64,000 nucleotides of DNA from Actinocatenispora thailandica (GCF_016865425.1 NZ_AP023355.1:744001-808000), one strand, 5' to 3'. Counted from the first letter of the stretch, positions 56,625-64,000 are shown. Numbers and translations are program-made. Notes: a model not told the origin generated them from the letters alone.

Positions 56625-56745
56625 CCTTTCCGGTGCCGCCGAACGGCGGCCCCGGAAAGGGCCGCTCGGGGTCCTGGCAGCTTGAGATGTGTTTCGGGGG
56701 TCGCCATTCGGCGGCCCCCGAAACGGCCGCTTGGAGTCCTGGCAG
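56625..56745. repeat. Two tandem 65-base hairpin units with compensatory changes upstream of glyA
   Basis: Copy A forms CCTTTCCGG/CCGGAAAGG (56625-56633, 56652-56660) over GCCGCC/GGCGGC with a GAAC loop. Copy B forms GTTTCGGGGG/CCCCCGAAAC (56691-56700, 56715-56724) over CGCC/GGCG with an ATTC loop. Both are followed by nearly the same 20 bases ending GTCCTGGCAG. Two stem pairs differ by paired C-G to G-C swaps. Confidence 0.85.
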
Positions 56746-56824
56746 TCGAGAGGTGGTGCTGGGGTGTTGGGTGCAGGTCACGGCTCGCTGGTGTGCTGCC
56801 AGCGGGGACGTGGGCTGGGTGGGC

Positions 56825-57118
56825 TCAGGCCTCGATTTCCGCCGGTTCATGCTCGTGACCTGGGGGTTCGTTGCCGGTGAACTGCCGCCAGACGCGCGCC
56901 GCGCCGCGTGCCGCGAGCAGCTCCGCGGCGGCGATGGCCACCCCGGACAGCGCCGCCCAGGCGAGCGTCTCGCCCCAGCTGGCCTCGAAGTCGTCGGCGT
57001 GCTGTGGCGGATCGTCGTGCCGCACCGCGCGCCAACCGGCGGCGACCGCCTTGCGCGCGACGAAGCCGAGCGGCAGCGCGAACGCCAGCCCGGTCACCTT
57101 CCAGCCCACCTTGCTCAT
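56825..57118 (-). CDS. DUF4235 membrane protein
   Basis: This 97-residue protein begins MSKVGWKVTGLAFALPLGF. It has one clear membrane helix near residues 6-30, a short polar loop (VRHDDPPQHADDFEASWGET), then a second helix (LAWAALSGVAIAAAELLAA) and a charged acidic tail. It matches DUF4235, found in many actinomycetes, with unknown function. The start is set by the ATG at 57118, the first in-frame Met followed by family-like sequence; the open frame upstream is not typical. It is divergent from the Crp-like gene. Confidence 0.8.
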   Translation of the reverse strand: MSKVGWKVTGLAFALPLGFVARKAVAAGWRAVRHDDPPQHADDFEASWGETLAWAALSGVAIAAAELLAARGAARVWRQFTGNEPPGHEHEPAEIEA

Positions 57119-57443
57119 GGCCGCCACGTCCGGCCCACCCCCAAGCCCGTAACCGGTAAACCCGTACGTGCATCGTGCCACGCCGCGACACCAGCACCTC
57201 GGCGAGCCGCGAGACCGGTCGTCCGGATCCGACGCGGCGTCTCCGGTACCAGCACGCCAGCGCACCGGGGCCTGCACCCCCGTACCCGGCGGTCACGTCT
57301 CGAACCGTCAACGCCACGAGCGGCACTTGACGAACCCGCCGGATGGCGGGTTCGTCAAGGTTCAGTTCGTTGAACTCTGCGTCGCAGGAGGTACACGCTA
57401 GCCTTTTGGAGGAAGGTGACCCTTTCGGGGGAGGTCGGGACGG
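57119..57443. other. Divergent intergenic region with a 15-base inverted repeat
   Basis: The 325-base gap lies between the DUF4235 gene and the Crp-like gene, both starting here. It holds a perfect 15-base-pair inverted repeat (57326-57340 and 57345-57359; arm CTTGACGAACCCGCC, loop GGAT). A smaller stem GTTCA/TGAAC follows at 57360-57375. No gene ends here, so a terminator is not expected. I see no open reading frame with coding character. Confidence 0.6.
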
Positions 57444-58145
57444 TTGGACCGCTGGCGCGCTGTTCCGAACGACCCGTTGCGCGGGGTCGCGTTGTTCGCC
57501 GGGCTCGACCTGCGCAGCCGGCGCCGCCTCGCCGCGAGCGCCGAATCCCGGGTGTACCGGGAAGGGCAGGTGCTGTTCCGCGAGGGCGACCCGGGTGACG
57601 TGCTGTTCGTGCTCCGGCACGGCGCGGTCGCGGTGTACCGGTCTGGTCCGGGCGGCGACCGTGCGGTCCTGACGCTGGTCCGGGCGCCGAACGTGCTGGG
57701 TGAGATCTCGCTGCTGGACGGCGCACCGCGGTCGGCGTCGGTGGAGGCGATCGCGCCGACCGAGGCGCTGGTGTTGCCGCGGACCGCGTTCCTGGATCTG
57801 GTGCACACCGATCGGCGGTTGATGGACGAGGTGTTCCGGGCGATGGGCGCGATGGCCCGGCGGCTGACCGAGCAGAAGGCGGACCACATCTTCCTGGACC
57901 TGCCGGGCCGGGTGGCGAAGACGTTGGTCCGGTTGCTGGTGCCGGGTGAGGGCGAGCACGATCCGCCGACGTTGAGTCAGAGCCGGGTGGCGGAGCTGGT
58001 GGGCGGTTCGCGGCAGAGCGTGAACCAGGTGATCCGGACGTTCGCCCACCGCGGTTGGCTGCGCACCGAGGGTCGCTCGATCGTGCTGACCGACCTGGCG
58101 TCGTTGCGGCGCCGTGCCGGGCTGCCGGAGCACCCCGAGCCCTGA
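57444..58145 (+). CDS. Crp/Fnr-family transcriptional regulator
   Basis: The 233-residue regulator has a cyclic-nucleotide-binding-like beta barrel (about 15-130: LFREGDPGDVLFVLRHGAVA, LGEISLLDGAPRSASVEAI) and a dimer helix. The winged helix-turn-helix has TLSQSRVAELVGGSRQSVNQVIR. The phosphate-binding cassette GEISLLDGAPRSA fits proteins that could bind cAMP. The start is TTG 57444, which has GGGGAGG ten bases upstream; no ATG or GTG in the frame is close. No four-cysteine iron-sulfur motif is present, so it is not an Fnr oxygen sensor. It lies upstream of the globin genes and could control them, but that is a guess. Confidence 0.88.
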   Translation: MDRWRAVPNDPLRGVALFAGLDLRSRRRLAASAESRVYREGQVLFREGDPGDVLFVLRHGAVAVYRSGPGGDRAVLTLVRAPNVLGEISLLDGAPRSASVEAIAPTEALVLPRTAFLDLVHTDRRLMDEVFRAMGAMARRLTEQKADHIFLDLPGRVAKTLVRLLVPGEGEHDPPTLSQSRVAELVGGSRQSVNQVIRTFAHRGWLRTEGRSIVLTDLASLRRRAGLPEHPEP

Positions 58146-58315
58146 ACGTCCATTTTGGACAGTCCGGTTCGCGCTCGGCGCGTCCGGTCGGGACGTTACC
58201 GATTGTTGAGTTATCTCACCCCGGCCCGCAGCGGCGGTCGGTTCGGGGTATCGCCAGGACGGGCGGCTCATTACACTCCATCGACCATCGTCGATAAATG
58301 ATGACATGGAGGCTG

Positions 58316-58684
58316 ATGGTGGGCGAGGCGACGAGCGACTACGAACGCATCGGTGGCGGCGAGGCGGTCCGGCAGGTGGTGGGCCGGTTCTACGAGCTGG
58401 TGCTGGGCGACCCGGAACTGGCCGGCTACTTCGTCGGTGCCGATCTGGTTCGGCTCAAACGACACCAGGCGCTGCTGATCTCCCAGGTACTCGGCGGCCC
58501 CGCCGAGTACGACGGGCGGGAGCTCGGCGCCGCGCACCGCGGGATGGGGATCAGCTCCGACGACTTCGGCCGGGTGGTCGTGCACCTGGTCGCCGCGTTG
58601 CGCGAGGCGAGCGTGTCGGAGGACATCATCGGCCGCGTCGGTGACGTGCTCGGCGGTACCAAGGCGGAGATCGTCGAGGCCTGA
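58316..58684 (+). CDS. Group 1 truncated haemoglobin
   Basis: The 122-residue globin has the short-globin landmarks ERIGGGEAVRQVVGRFYELVL with the B10 Tyr, LKRHQALLISQVLGGPAEYDG and the proximal His in AAHRGMGI, then FGRVVVHLVAALREA. It probably binds oxygen or nitric oxide and would act with the flavohaemoglobin encoded five bases downstream. GGAGG lies three bases before ATG 58316 and six before GTG 58319, so either may be the start. The upstream 170 bases hold a partly AT-rich stretch (TTGTTGAGTTATCTCACC) that may contain the promoter. Confidence 0.88.
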   Translation: MVGEATSDYERIGGGEAVRQVVGRFYELVLGDPELAGYFVGADLVRLKRHQALLISQVLGGPAEYDGRELGAAHRGMGISSDDFGRVVVHLVAALREASVSEDIIGRVGDVLGGTKAEIVEA

Positions 58685-58689
58685 GTCGG

Positions 58690-59880
58690 ATGGATCCGCA
58701 GGCACTCAAGGACAGCTGGGCCAACACCGCGCGGCACGGCGACGAGGTGCCGCTGTTCTTCTACTCGCACCTGTTCCTGACGCACCCGGAGACGCGGGGC
58801 ATGTTCCCGATGTCGATGGCCGGTCAGCGCGACAAGCTGGTGGCCGCGCTGGGTCGGATCGTCAGCGACGTCGACCGGCTCGACGAGGTGCTGCCGTTCA
58901 TCCAGCAGCTGGGGCGCGACCACCGTCGCTTCGCGGTACTGGCGGAGCACTACCCGGCGGTCGGCGAGTCGCTGCTCGCCACCCTCGCGCACTTCAACGG
59001 TGCACAGTGGACGGAAGCGCTGGCCGGGCAGTGGGCCGAGGCGTACGGGCTGGTCGCGCAGGTGATGACCGAGGCCGCCGAGCAGGCGGCGCAGCACAGC
59101 CCGCCGTGGTGGAACGGCGAGATCATCGGCATCGAGCGGCGCGGCCTGGACATCGCCGTGCTGCAGGTGCGCACCGACCACCCCTACCCGTACCAGCCGG
59201 GGCAGTCGGCGGCCGTCGAGTTCTCCCGCCGGCCGCGGCTCTGGCGGTACCTGACGCCGGCGAACGCGCCGCGTGCCGACCACACGATCGAACTGCACGT
59301 CAAGATCGTCGACGGCGGGCAGGTGAGCACCGCGCTGGTGCAGTCCGCCGCGCTGGGTGACACGCTGCGGATCGGCGCCCCGGTCGGGACCGCGCTGGTG
59401 CTTCCCGACGACGGTGCCGACCTGCTGATGGTCGCCGGCGCCACCGGCCTGGCGCCGTTGCGGGCGCTGCTGGAACAGCTCGACCGGCAGTGGCAGGCCG
59501 ACCGGACCGAGCGGCGGGTCGACCTGTTCCACGGCGTGCGCACCGCGTTCGACCTGTACGAGCACCAGCTGCTCGGCGAACTCGCCGCGGCCCGGCCGTG
59601 GTTCCGGTACGTCCCGGTGGTGTCGCACGACGCGAGCTTCTCCGGCCAACGCGGCCTGGTCGGCGACGTCGCCGCCGGTGCCGGACGCTGGGCGGACCGG
59701 CTGTGCCTGGTGTGCGGGTCGCCGGACATGGTGCGCCACACGGTGTCCGCGCTCGGTTCCGCCGGAGTGCCCGCCGAGCAGGTGCGCTACGACGAGTTCA
59801 CGCCCGGCACGGAGCCGACGCCGGCACCGGCCGCGGCGGCCACACCGGGCGGTATCGGTGGGGGAAGGTGGGGACAGTGA
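58690..59880 (+). CDS. Flavohaemoglobin-type globin-reductase
   Basis: The 396-residue protein has an N-terminal globin (about 1-135) with FFYSHLFLTHPETRGMFP (B10 Tyr) and the proximal His in LAEHYPAVGESLLATLAHF. The FAD-binding barrel shows YPYQPGQSAAVEF and WRYLTPANAPR. The NAD(P) domain has LLMVAGATGLAPLRALLEQL and CLVCGSPDMVRHTV. It is expected to turn nitric oxide into nitrate with oxygen and NAD(P)H. It follows the truncated globin by five bases and overlaps the next start by four (GTGA), so the three genes are co-translated. It is the group with the longer Ala/Pro tail after YDEFTPG. Confidence 0.9.
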   Translation: MDPQALKDSWANTARHGDEVPLFFYSHLFLTHPETRGMFPMSMAGQRDKLVAALGRIVSDVDRLDEVLPFIQQLGRDHRRFAVLAEHYPAVGESLLATLAHFNGAQWTEALAGQWAEAYGLVAQVMTEAAEQAAQHSPPWWNGEIIGIERRGLDIAVLQVRTDHPYPYQPGQSAAVEFSRRPRLWRYLTPANAPRADHTIELHVKIVDGGQVSTALVQSAALGDTLRIGAPVGTALVLPDDGADLLMVAGATGLAPLRALLEQLDRQWQADRTERRVDLFHGVRTAFDLYEHQLLGELAAARPWFRYVPVVSHDASFSGQRGLVGDVAAGAGRWADRLCLVCGSPDMVRHTVSALGSAGVPAEQVRYDEFTPGTEPTPAPAAAATPGGIGGGRWGQ

Positions 59881-60470
59881 CCGACCAGAGCGCCCCGAGG
59901 CGGGTGCCGCTCAGCGCGGAACGGGTGCGTACCACCACGTTCTCCCGACCGCCGTTCGGCCGCCGCGGCTTCCACGAGGACGAGGTACGGATGTTCCTCG
60001 GCCGGGTCGCCGACGACCTCGCGGCGGCCGACGCGGAGAAGGCGGCGCTGCGCGCCGAGATCGCCCGGCTGACCAACTACTACCGGGAACACGGCCAGGA
60101 CCCGAACGCCGAGACGCAGCGGTCCCGGGTCAGTGTCGACGCGGTCAACCTGATGAGCCAGGCGCAGCAGGCCGCCGACACGCACGTCGCGCAGGCCGAG
60201 GAGTACGCGCGCAAGCTCGTCGGGCAGGCCCGGCAACGCTACGAGGAGCTCCTGCAGCACGCGCAGGAACAGGCGAAGCAGGCGGCGGCCGAGGCGCAGC
60301 GGGCGGCCGAGGCGTTGCCCGCGCACGCTAGCGAGGCGGACCGCGCCGCGCTGGAGCAGAAGGTGACCTACCTGCGTACCTTCGCCGAGGTCACCGAGGT
60401 GCAGCTGCGCTCGGTGCTGGAGGCGCTGACCCGCGAGGTGGACAAGCTGGGCGACGTACCCAAGCCGTGA
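59877..60470 (+). CDS. DivIVA-domain coiled-coil protein
   Basis: The 197-residue protein starts with the DivIVA-type N-terminus TTTFSRPPFGRRGFHEDEVRMFLGRVADDL (about 20-49), which in the family binds curved membrane. A coiled coil follows (AADAEKAALRAEIARLTNYY and the Gln/Ala-rich AQEQAKQAAAEAQRAAEA). It is shorter than the main polar-growth DivIVA (Wag31), so a specialised role is likely. GTG 59877 overlaps the flavohaemoglobin stop. Co-expression with globins is unusual and unexplained. A perfect 38-base palindrome follows. Confidence 0.85.
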   Translation: MTDQSAPRRVPLSAERVRTTTFSRPPFGRRGFHEDEVRMFLGRVADDLAAADAEKAALRAEIARLTNYYREHGQDPNAETQRSRVSVDAVNLMSQAQQAADTHVAQAEEYARKLVGQARQRYEELLQHAQEQAKQAAAEAQRAAEALPAHASEADRAALEQKVTYLRTFAEVTEVQLRSVLEALTREVDKLGDVPKP

Positions 60471-60473
60471 ACC

Positions 60474-60511
60474 GAGGCCGGTCATCCACCGATCGGTGGA
60501 TGACCGGCCTC
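60474..60511 (+). terminator. Perfect 38-base palindrome after the globin/DivIVA unit
   Basis: The 19-base half GAGGCCGGTCATCCACCGA (60474-60492) and its exact complement (60493-60511) begin four bases after the stop. A terminator fits. Confidence 0.8.
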
Positions 60512-60633
60512 CACCGGCCTGCCGGTACCGGAGCGGTCTCGTGGTCGATCCGGTCGCGCCCCGGCGCTCCTAGCGTCGTACCCGACAGAGAGGTCCTGCC
60601 AGGACCTCATCGACCGTCGGGAGGGGGCCGGCC

Positions 60634-61545
60634 GTGCCGGTCATCGAGGTACGCGGGCTGCGCAAGACGTACGGCGAGAAGGTCGCCGTCGACGACGTGT
60701 CGTTCGACGTGGCGCAGGGCGAGATCTTCGGCATCCTCGGGCCCAACGGTGCCGGCAAGACCACCACCGTCGAGTGCGTCAGCGGGCTGCGCACCCGCGA
60801 CGCCGGTACCGTCTCGGTACTGGGCGCCGATCCGCGCACCGAGCGCGACCGGGTCCGCCGGGTACTCGGCGCGCAGTTGCAGGAGTCGGCGCTGCCGGAC
60901 AAGATCACCGTCGTCGAGGCGCTGAAGCTGTACGCGTCGTGCTACCGGCAGCCGGCCGACTGGCGCGCGCTGGCGGACCGGCTCGGGCTCGGCGACCGGC
61001 TGCGCACCAGGTACCAGAAGCTGTCCGGCGGGCAGAAGCAGCGGCTGGCGATCGCGCTGGCGCTGATCGGCCGGCCCCGGATCGCGGTGCTGGACGAGCT
61101 GACCACCGGACTGGACCCGCAGGCCCGACGGGACACCTGGAACCTGATCGAGGAGATCCGCGCCGACGGGGTGACCGTCCTGCTCGTCACGCACTTCATG
61201 GCGGAGGCCGAGCGGCTGTGCGACCGGGTCGCGGTGATCGACGCCGGCCGGCTCGTCGCCCTCGACACCCCGGCCGGCCTGGTGTCCACAGTGGACAACA
61301 GTCAGCAGCTCCGGTTCCGGCCGTCGAAGCCGGTCGACACCGCGTTGCTGGCCGGGCTGCCCGGCGTCACGTCGATCCGGCGCGACGGCGCGGAGCTGCT
61401 CGTCACCGGTACCGGCAACGTGCTGGCCGAGGTGGTCGGCACCCTCGCGGCGGCCGGCGTCCTCGCCGAGCACCTGCGGATGGACAGCGCCAGCCTGGAC
61501 GACGCCTACCTGGCGTTGACCGGAAACTCCGAGGGAGACCAGTGA
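60634..61545 (+). CDS. ABC transporter ATP-binding protein
   Basis: The 303-residue ATPase has Walker A GPNGAGKTT (about 39-47), the signature LSGGQKQRLAIALALIG, Walker B IAVLDELTTGLDPQAR and the switch His in LLVTHFMAEAERL. It is paired with the permease whose start overlaps its stop by one base (GTGATG). GGGAGGGGGCC precedes the GTG. Its relatives are daunorubicin-resistance-type exporter ATPases. The two-component system downstream likely senses the exported compound or a membrane stress. Confidence 0.92.
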   Translation: MPVIEVRGLRKTYGEKVAVDDVSFDVAQGEIFGILGPNGAGKTTTVECVSGLRTRDAGTVSVLGADPRTERDRVRRVLGAQLQESALPDKITVVEALKLYASCYRQPADWRALADRLGLGDRLRTRYQKLSGGQKQRLAIALALIGRPRIAVLDELTTGLDPQARRDTWNLIEEIRADGVTVLLVTHFMAEAERLCDRVAVIDAGRLVALDTPAGLVSTVDNSQQLRFRPSKPVDTALLAGLPGVTSIRRDGAELLVTGTGNVLAEVVGTLAAAGVLAEHLRMDSASLDDAYLALTGNSEGDQ

Positions 61546-62288
61546 TGTCGTCGTTCGCCGTGCTCGTCCGCACCGAGGCGAAGCTGTTCGGCCGCGAGCC
61601 GATGGCCGTGTTGTGGGCGATCGCGTTCCCGCCGCTGCTGCTGGTCGTCCTGGGCTGCGTACCGGCGTTCCGGGTGCATCAGCACGACCTGGGCGGCCTG
61701 CGGGTGATCGACCTGTACGTGCCGATCATGATCCTGTTCGTGGTGGCGATGACCGCGGTCAACACGCTGCCCGCCACGATCGGCCTGTACCGGGAGCGCG
61801 GCGTGCTGCGCCGGCTGTCCACCACGCCGATGCCGGCGTCCCGGCTGCTGCTCGCTCAGGTCGTCGTCAACGTCGCGGTCGAGGTGCTGGTACTGCTGCT
61901 GGTGGTGGGCCTCGGCCGGATCGGGTTCGGGGTGGCGCTGCCCCGGCAGCCGCTCGGCTACCTGGTCGCCTTCCTGCTGGTGCTGTGCGCGATGCTGGCG
62001 CTGGGCATGATGATCGCCGCGGTCGCGCCGAACACGAAGGTGAGCAACGCGCTGGGGATGATCCTGTTCTTCCCGCTGATGTTCTTCGGTGGGCTGTGGC
62101 TGCCCGTCGCGGCGATGCCGGCGGTACTGCGGCACATCGCCGAGTTCACCCCGGCGGGCGCGGCGACCCAGGCGCTCGGTGACGCCGCCGCAGGCTCCTG
62201 GCCGGGCTGGGGCCACCTCGCCGTACTCGCCGGGTACGCGCTGGTGTTCGGTACCGTGGCGGTGCGTTCGTTCCGGTGGGACAGCTGA
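61545..62288 (+). CDS. ABC-2 type transporter permease
   Basis: The 247-residue membrane protein has about six helices (AIAFPPLLLVVLGCVPAFRV, VVNVAVEVLVLLLVVGLGRI, YLVAFLLVLCAMLALGMMIA, ILFFPLMFFGGLWLPVAAMP). Its cytoplasmic TIGLYRERGVLRRLSTTPMPAS is the conserved element of DrrB-type permeases. GAGGGA precedes the ATG; a GTG three bases earlier is also possible. The substrate is unknown. The kinase gene follows closely. Confidence 0.9.
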   Translation: MSSFAVLVRTEAKLFGREPMAVLWAIAFPPLLLVVLGCVPAFRVHQHDLGGLRVIDLYVPIMILFVVAMTAVNTLPATIGLYRERGVLRRLSTTPMPASRLLLAQVVVNVAVEVLVLLLVVGLGRIGFGVALPRQPLGYLVAFLLVLCAMLALGMMIAAVAPNTKVSNALGMILFFPLMFFGGLWLPVAAMPAVLRHIAEFTPAGAATQALGDAAAGSWPGWGHLAVLAGYALVFGTVAVRSFRWDS

Positions 62289-62293
62289 CCGAG

Positions 62294-63904
62294 ATGGGGG
62301 TCGTGGTGACGTCCGAGCCGCCGCGGTCGACCACCGAGCCGCCGCGGTCGACCACCGAGCCGGCGGGCGTGCCGGGCCGGCACCCGCGCGGCCGGGGCCG
62401 GCCGGCGTCCTGGGAGGACCGGTTCGCGACCGTCTACCGGTTCCTGCCGTACGGGCTGGCGGTCGCCGCGGTGGTGCTCGCCACGTTCGGCCGCTTCGAC
62501 ACGGCCCGGATGCTGTGGATCGGAGCCGGCGCGGTGGCCACCCTGGCCCTGGTCTGCTGGTTCGAGACCCTGCATCCCCAGTGGGAGCACGAGCGGCCCG
62601 CGCTGACCACGTGCTACCTGCTCGTCCGGTTGGCGTTGACGGCCGTGCTGGTGGTGCTCGACCCGTGGTGGGGGCTGTTCGCCTGGCTCGGCTACCTCGA
62701 CTTCTTCCGGGCGAACCTGCTCGGTGGCCGGATCACCACCGGGATCGGCGTCGCGGTCACCGCCGCGCTGCTCGCCGGCACCCAGATCGGCGGGTTCCAG
62801 AACCTCTCCGGCCCGTTGATCGGTGCCTACCTGGTCATGCTGCTGCTGAACCTGGTGCTGGCCGGGACGCTCGGCGCCTCCTTCTCGTACGTCGCGGTGC
62901 GCAACGAGCAGCGCCGGGTCGCGCTGCTGGAACTTGCCGAGGCGAACCGCAAGCTGTCCGAGACGCTGCGGGAGAACGCCGGCCTGCACGCCCAGCTGCT
63001 CACCCAGGCGCGAGAAGCCGGGGTGCGGGACGAACGGGCCCGGCTGGCCCGGGAGATCCACGACACCATCGCCCAGGGTCTGACCGGGATCATCACCCAG
63101 TTGCAGGCGGCGCAACGGGTCCCGGACTCCTCCGGGTACCTGCAGACCGCGCTCGGGCTGGCCCGGGACAGTCTCGGCGAGGCGCGCCGCTCGGTCCAGG
63201 CGCTGCGGCCGATGCCGTTGGAGGACGCGACGCTGCCGGTCGCGCTGCACCGGATCGTCGACCAGTGGACCGCGCGGGAGGCGCCGACCGCGACCCTGGT
63301 CACCACCGGCACCGCCCGGCCGTTGCATCCGGAGATCGAGGCCACCCTGCTGCGCGTCGCGCAGGAGGCGCTGACCAACGTCGCCCGGCACGCCCGCGCC
63401 GACCGGGTCGGCGTCACACTGTCCTACATGGAGGACGTGATCAGCCTCGACGTGCGCGACGACGGAGCCGGCTTCGACCCCGCCGCGCTACCCACCGGCC
63501 GCGGCGGTTCCGGGACGGCCCGGACGGCCGACACCACCGGAGCGGTCGCCACGGCCGACGGTGGCGCCGGGACGGCCGCTCGCCGGGACGGTGGTTCCGA
63601 GACGGCCGCTCGCCGGGACGGTGGTTCCGAGACGGCCGCTTGCCCGGACGGTGGCGCCGGGACGGCCGCTCGCCGGGACGGTGGTTCCGGGACGGCCGCT
63701 CGGCCGGACGGTGGGTTCGGGATGGCTGCTCGCCCGGACGGCGGTTCCGGGGTGGCCGCGTGCCCGGACGGCGGGTTCGGGTTGATCGGGATGCGGCAGC
63801 GGGTCGCCCGGCTGGCCGGGGAGCTCACCATCGAGTCCGAGCCGGGCAACGGCACCGCGGTGTCGGTGACGGTACCGGCGGTGCCGGCGGGCGCCGCGGC
63901 ATGA
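62294..63904 (+). CDS. NarL-type sensor histidine kinase with a repeat-expanded ATP lid
   Basis: This kinase of about 536 residues has roughly four or five membrane helices (about 50-200) and a dimerisation helix with phospho-His256 in LAREIHDTIAQGLTGI. A HATPase_c domain follows (EALTNVARHARADRVGV; DDGAGFDPAALP). Between the G1 box near residue 390 and the G2 box GGFGLIGMRQR near 493 lies a 100-residue insert. It includes seven 10-residue repeats such as DGGAGTAARR. Start choice is uncertain: GTG 62306 has GGGGG upstream, and ATG 62294 or GTG 62276 are alternatives. It overlaps the response regulator start by four bases (ATGA). It probably controls the ABC exporter just upstream. Confidence 0.9.
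   Translation: MGVVVTSEPPRSTTEPPRSTTEPAGVPGRHPRGRGRPASWEDRFATVYRFLPYGLAVAAVVLATFGRFDTARMLWIGAGAVATLALVCWFETLHPQWEHERPALTTCYLLVRLALTAVLVVLDPWWGLFAWLGYLDFFRANLLGGRITTGIGVAVTAALLAGTQIGGFQNLSGPLIGAYLVMLLLNLVLAGTLGASFSYVAVRNEQRRVALLELAEANRKLSETLRENAGLHAQLLTQAREAGVRDERARLAREIHDTIAQGLTGIITQLQAAQRVPDSSGYLQTALGLARDSLGEARRSVQALRPMPLEDATLPVALHRIVDQWTAREAPTATLVTTGTARPLHPEIEATLLRVAQEALTNVARHARADRVGVTLSYMEDVISLDVRDDGAGFDPAALPTGRGGSGTARTADTTGAVATADGGAGTAARRDGGSETAARRDGGSETAACPDGGAGTAARRDGGSGTAARPDGGFGMAARPDGGSGVAACPDGGFGLIGMRQRVARLAGELTIESEPGNGTAVSVTVPAVPAGAAA
62315..62356 (+). repeat. Two perfect 21-bp tandem repeats in the kinase N-terminus
   Basis: GAGCCGCCGCGGTCGACCAC plus C occurs at 62315-62335 and 62336-62356. 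Each encodes EPPRSTT in the cytoplasmic N-terminal tail. Confidence 0.95.
63557..63787 (+). repeat. Seven 30-bp coding repeats in the kinase ATP-lid region
   Basis: Units start every 30 bases from 63557 to 63737, and an eighth partial copy from 63767 runs into the native box GGFGLIGM. Each unit encodes a variant of DGGxGxAAxx, with similarity increasing toward the native box. The frame is kept throughout. Confidence 0.93.
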
Positions 63905-64000
63905 TCCGGGTACTGCTCGCCGACGACCACCCGGTGGTGCGGGACGGGCTGCGCGGCATGCTCGCCGACGCCGACGACATCGAGGTGGTCGGCGAGGCCG
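63901..64000 (+). CDS. NarL/FixJ-family response regulator, cut by window edge
   Basis: The first 33 residues read MIRVLLADDHPVVRDGLRGM, with LADADDIEVVGEA after that. This is the receiver-domain start of a NarL-type regulator with the acidic pair in ADDHP. Its ATG overlaps the kinase stop by four bases, so it is the cognate regulator. The phospho-acceptor Asp and the DNA-binding domain lie beyond base 64000. Confidence 0.9.
   Translation, partial: MIRVLLADDHPVVRDGLRGMLADADDIEVVGEA

Noticed and set aside
56609-56824. Glycine riboswitch upstream of glyA
   Set aside because: The two hairpins do not resemble the known glycine aptamer; the similarity is only of tandem arrangement.
57444-58145. 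Oxygen-sensing Fnr protein controlling the globins
   Set aside because: The N-terminus lacks the cysteine cluster needed for an iron-sulfur centre; only the general Crp fold is supported.

Overview
The window is chromosomal DNA from a very high-GC actinomycete. G or C dominates third codon positions. The gene content (multifunctional Kgd, DUF6104, SigE-type sigma factor, DUF4235, DUF3516 helicase, bifid-type phosphoketolase, DivIVA-domain protein) fits Actinobacteria, and the general style suggests a filamentous Micromonosporaceae-like organism. The genus cannot be fixed from the sequence. I see no tRNA, rRNA, insertion sequence, prophage or CRISPR array.

Layout. 1-9.3 kb: two tandem quinone-oxidoreductase paralogues, a Ski2-like helicase, a large secreted FG-GAP protein, a small hypothetical and a GNAT acetyltransferase. 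9.5-20.1 kb (all minus strand): DUF6104, kgd, an ABC transporter pair, an xfp-ackA phosphoketolase/acetate kinase unit, and an Erm-family rRNA methyltransferase whose Shine-Dalgarno sits in a hairpin. 20.4-27.3 kb: a phytoene-desaturase-like oxidoreductase, a TPR membrane protein, a sigma factor with its membrane partner, a PQQ-like lipoprotein and a hotdog-like protein. 27.5-30.7 kb: an OmpR-type two-component system.

30.7-48.6 kb is the most interesting block, a glycan-degradation locus. A divergent centre (34.96-35.21 kb) drives 2-hydroxyacid dehydrogenase, LacI regulator and DUF2264 to the left. To the right it drives an LplB/YtcP-type sugar ABC permease, a Tat lipoprotein binding protein, GH29 fucosidase, Gfo/Idh dehydrogenase, a beta-helix protein, a DUF3472-like protein, a PL8 lyase and an M60 metallopeptidase. 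Four copies of a LacI-type palindrome (GTAAGCGCTTAC and variants) lie at the two AT-rich promoter regions, which points to one regulon for import and breakdown of a fucosylated, uronate-containing polymer or glycoprotein.

48.8-64 kb: a frameshifted HtrA protease, a PolA-like polymerase, MgtC, an Lrp regulator divergent from an MFS exporter, glyA, DUF4235, a Crp-family regulator, a truncated globin plus flavohaemoglobin plus DivIVA cluster, and an ABC-2 exporter with a NarL-type two-component system cut by the right edge.

Two themes cross the window. First, locally generated tandem repeats, each with a different sequence, sit at gene ends or inside coding regions at eight places. Four of them contain stop codons, and one expands the ATP-lid of a histidine kinase. 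Second, three apparent one-base deletions (one fusing two permease genes, two breaking htrA) all fall in G or C homopolymers, which suggests assembly error before biology.
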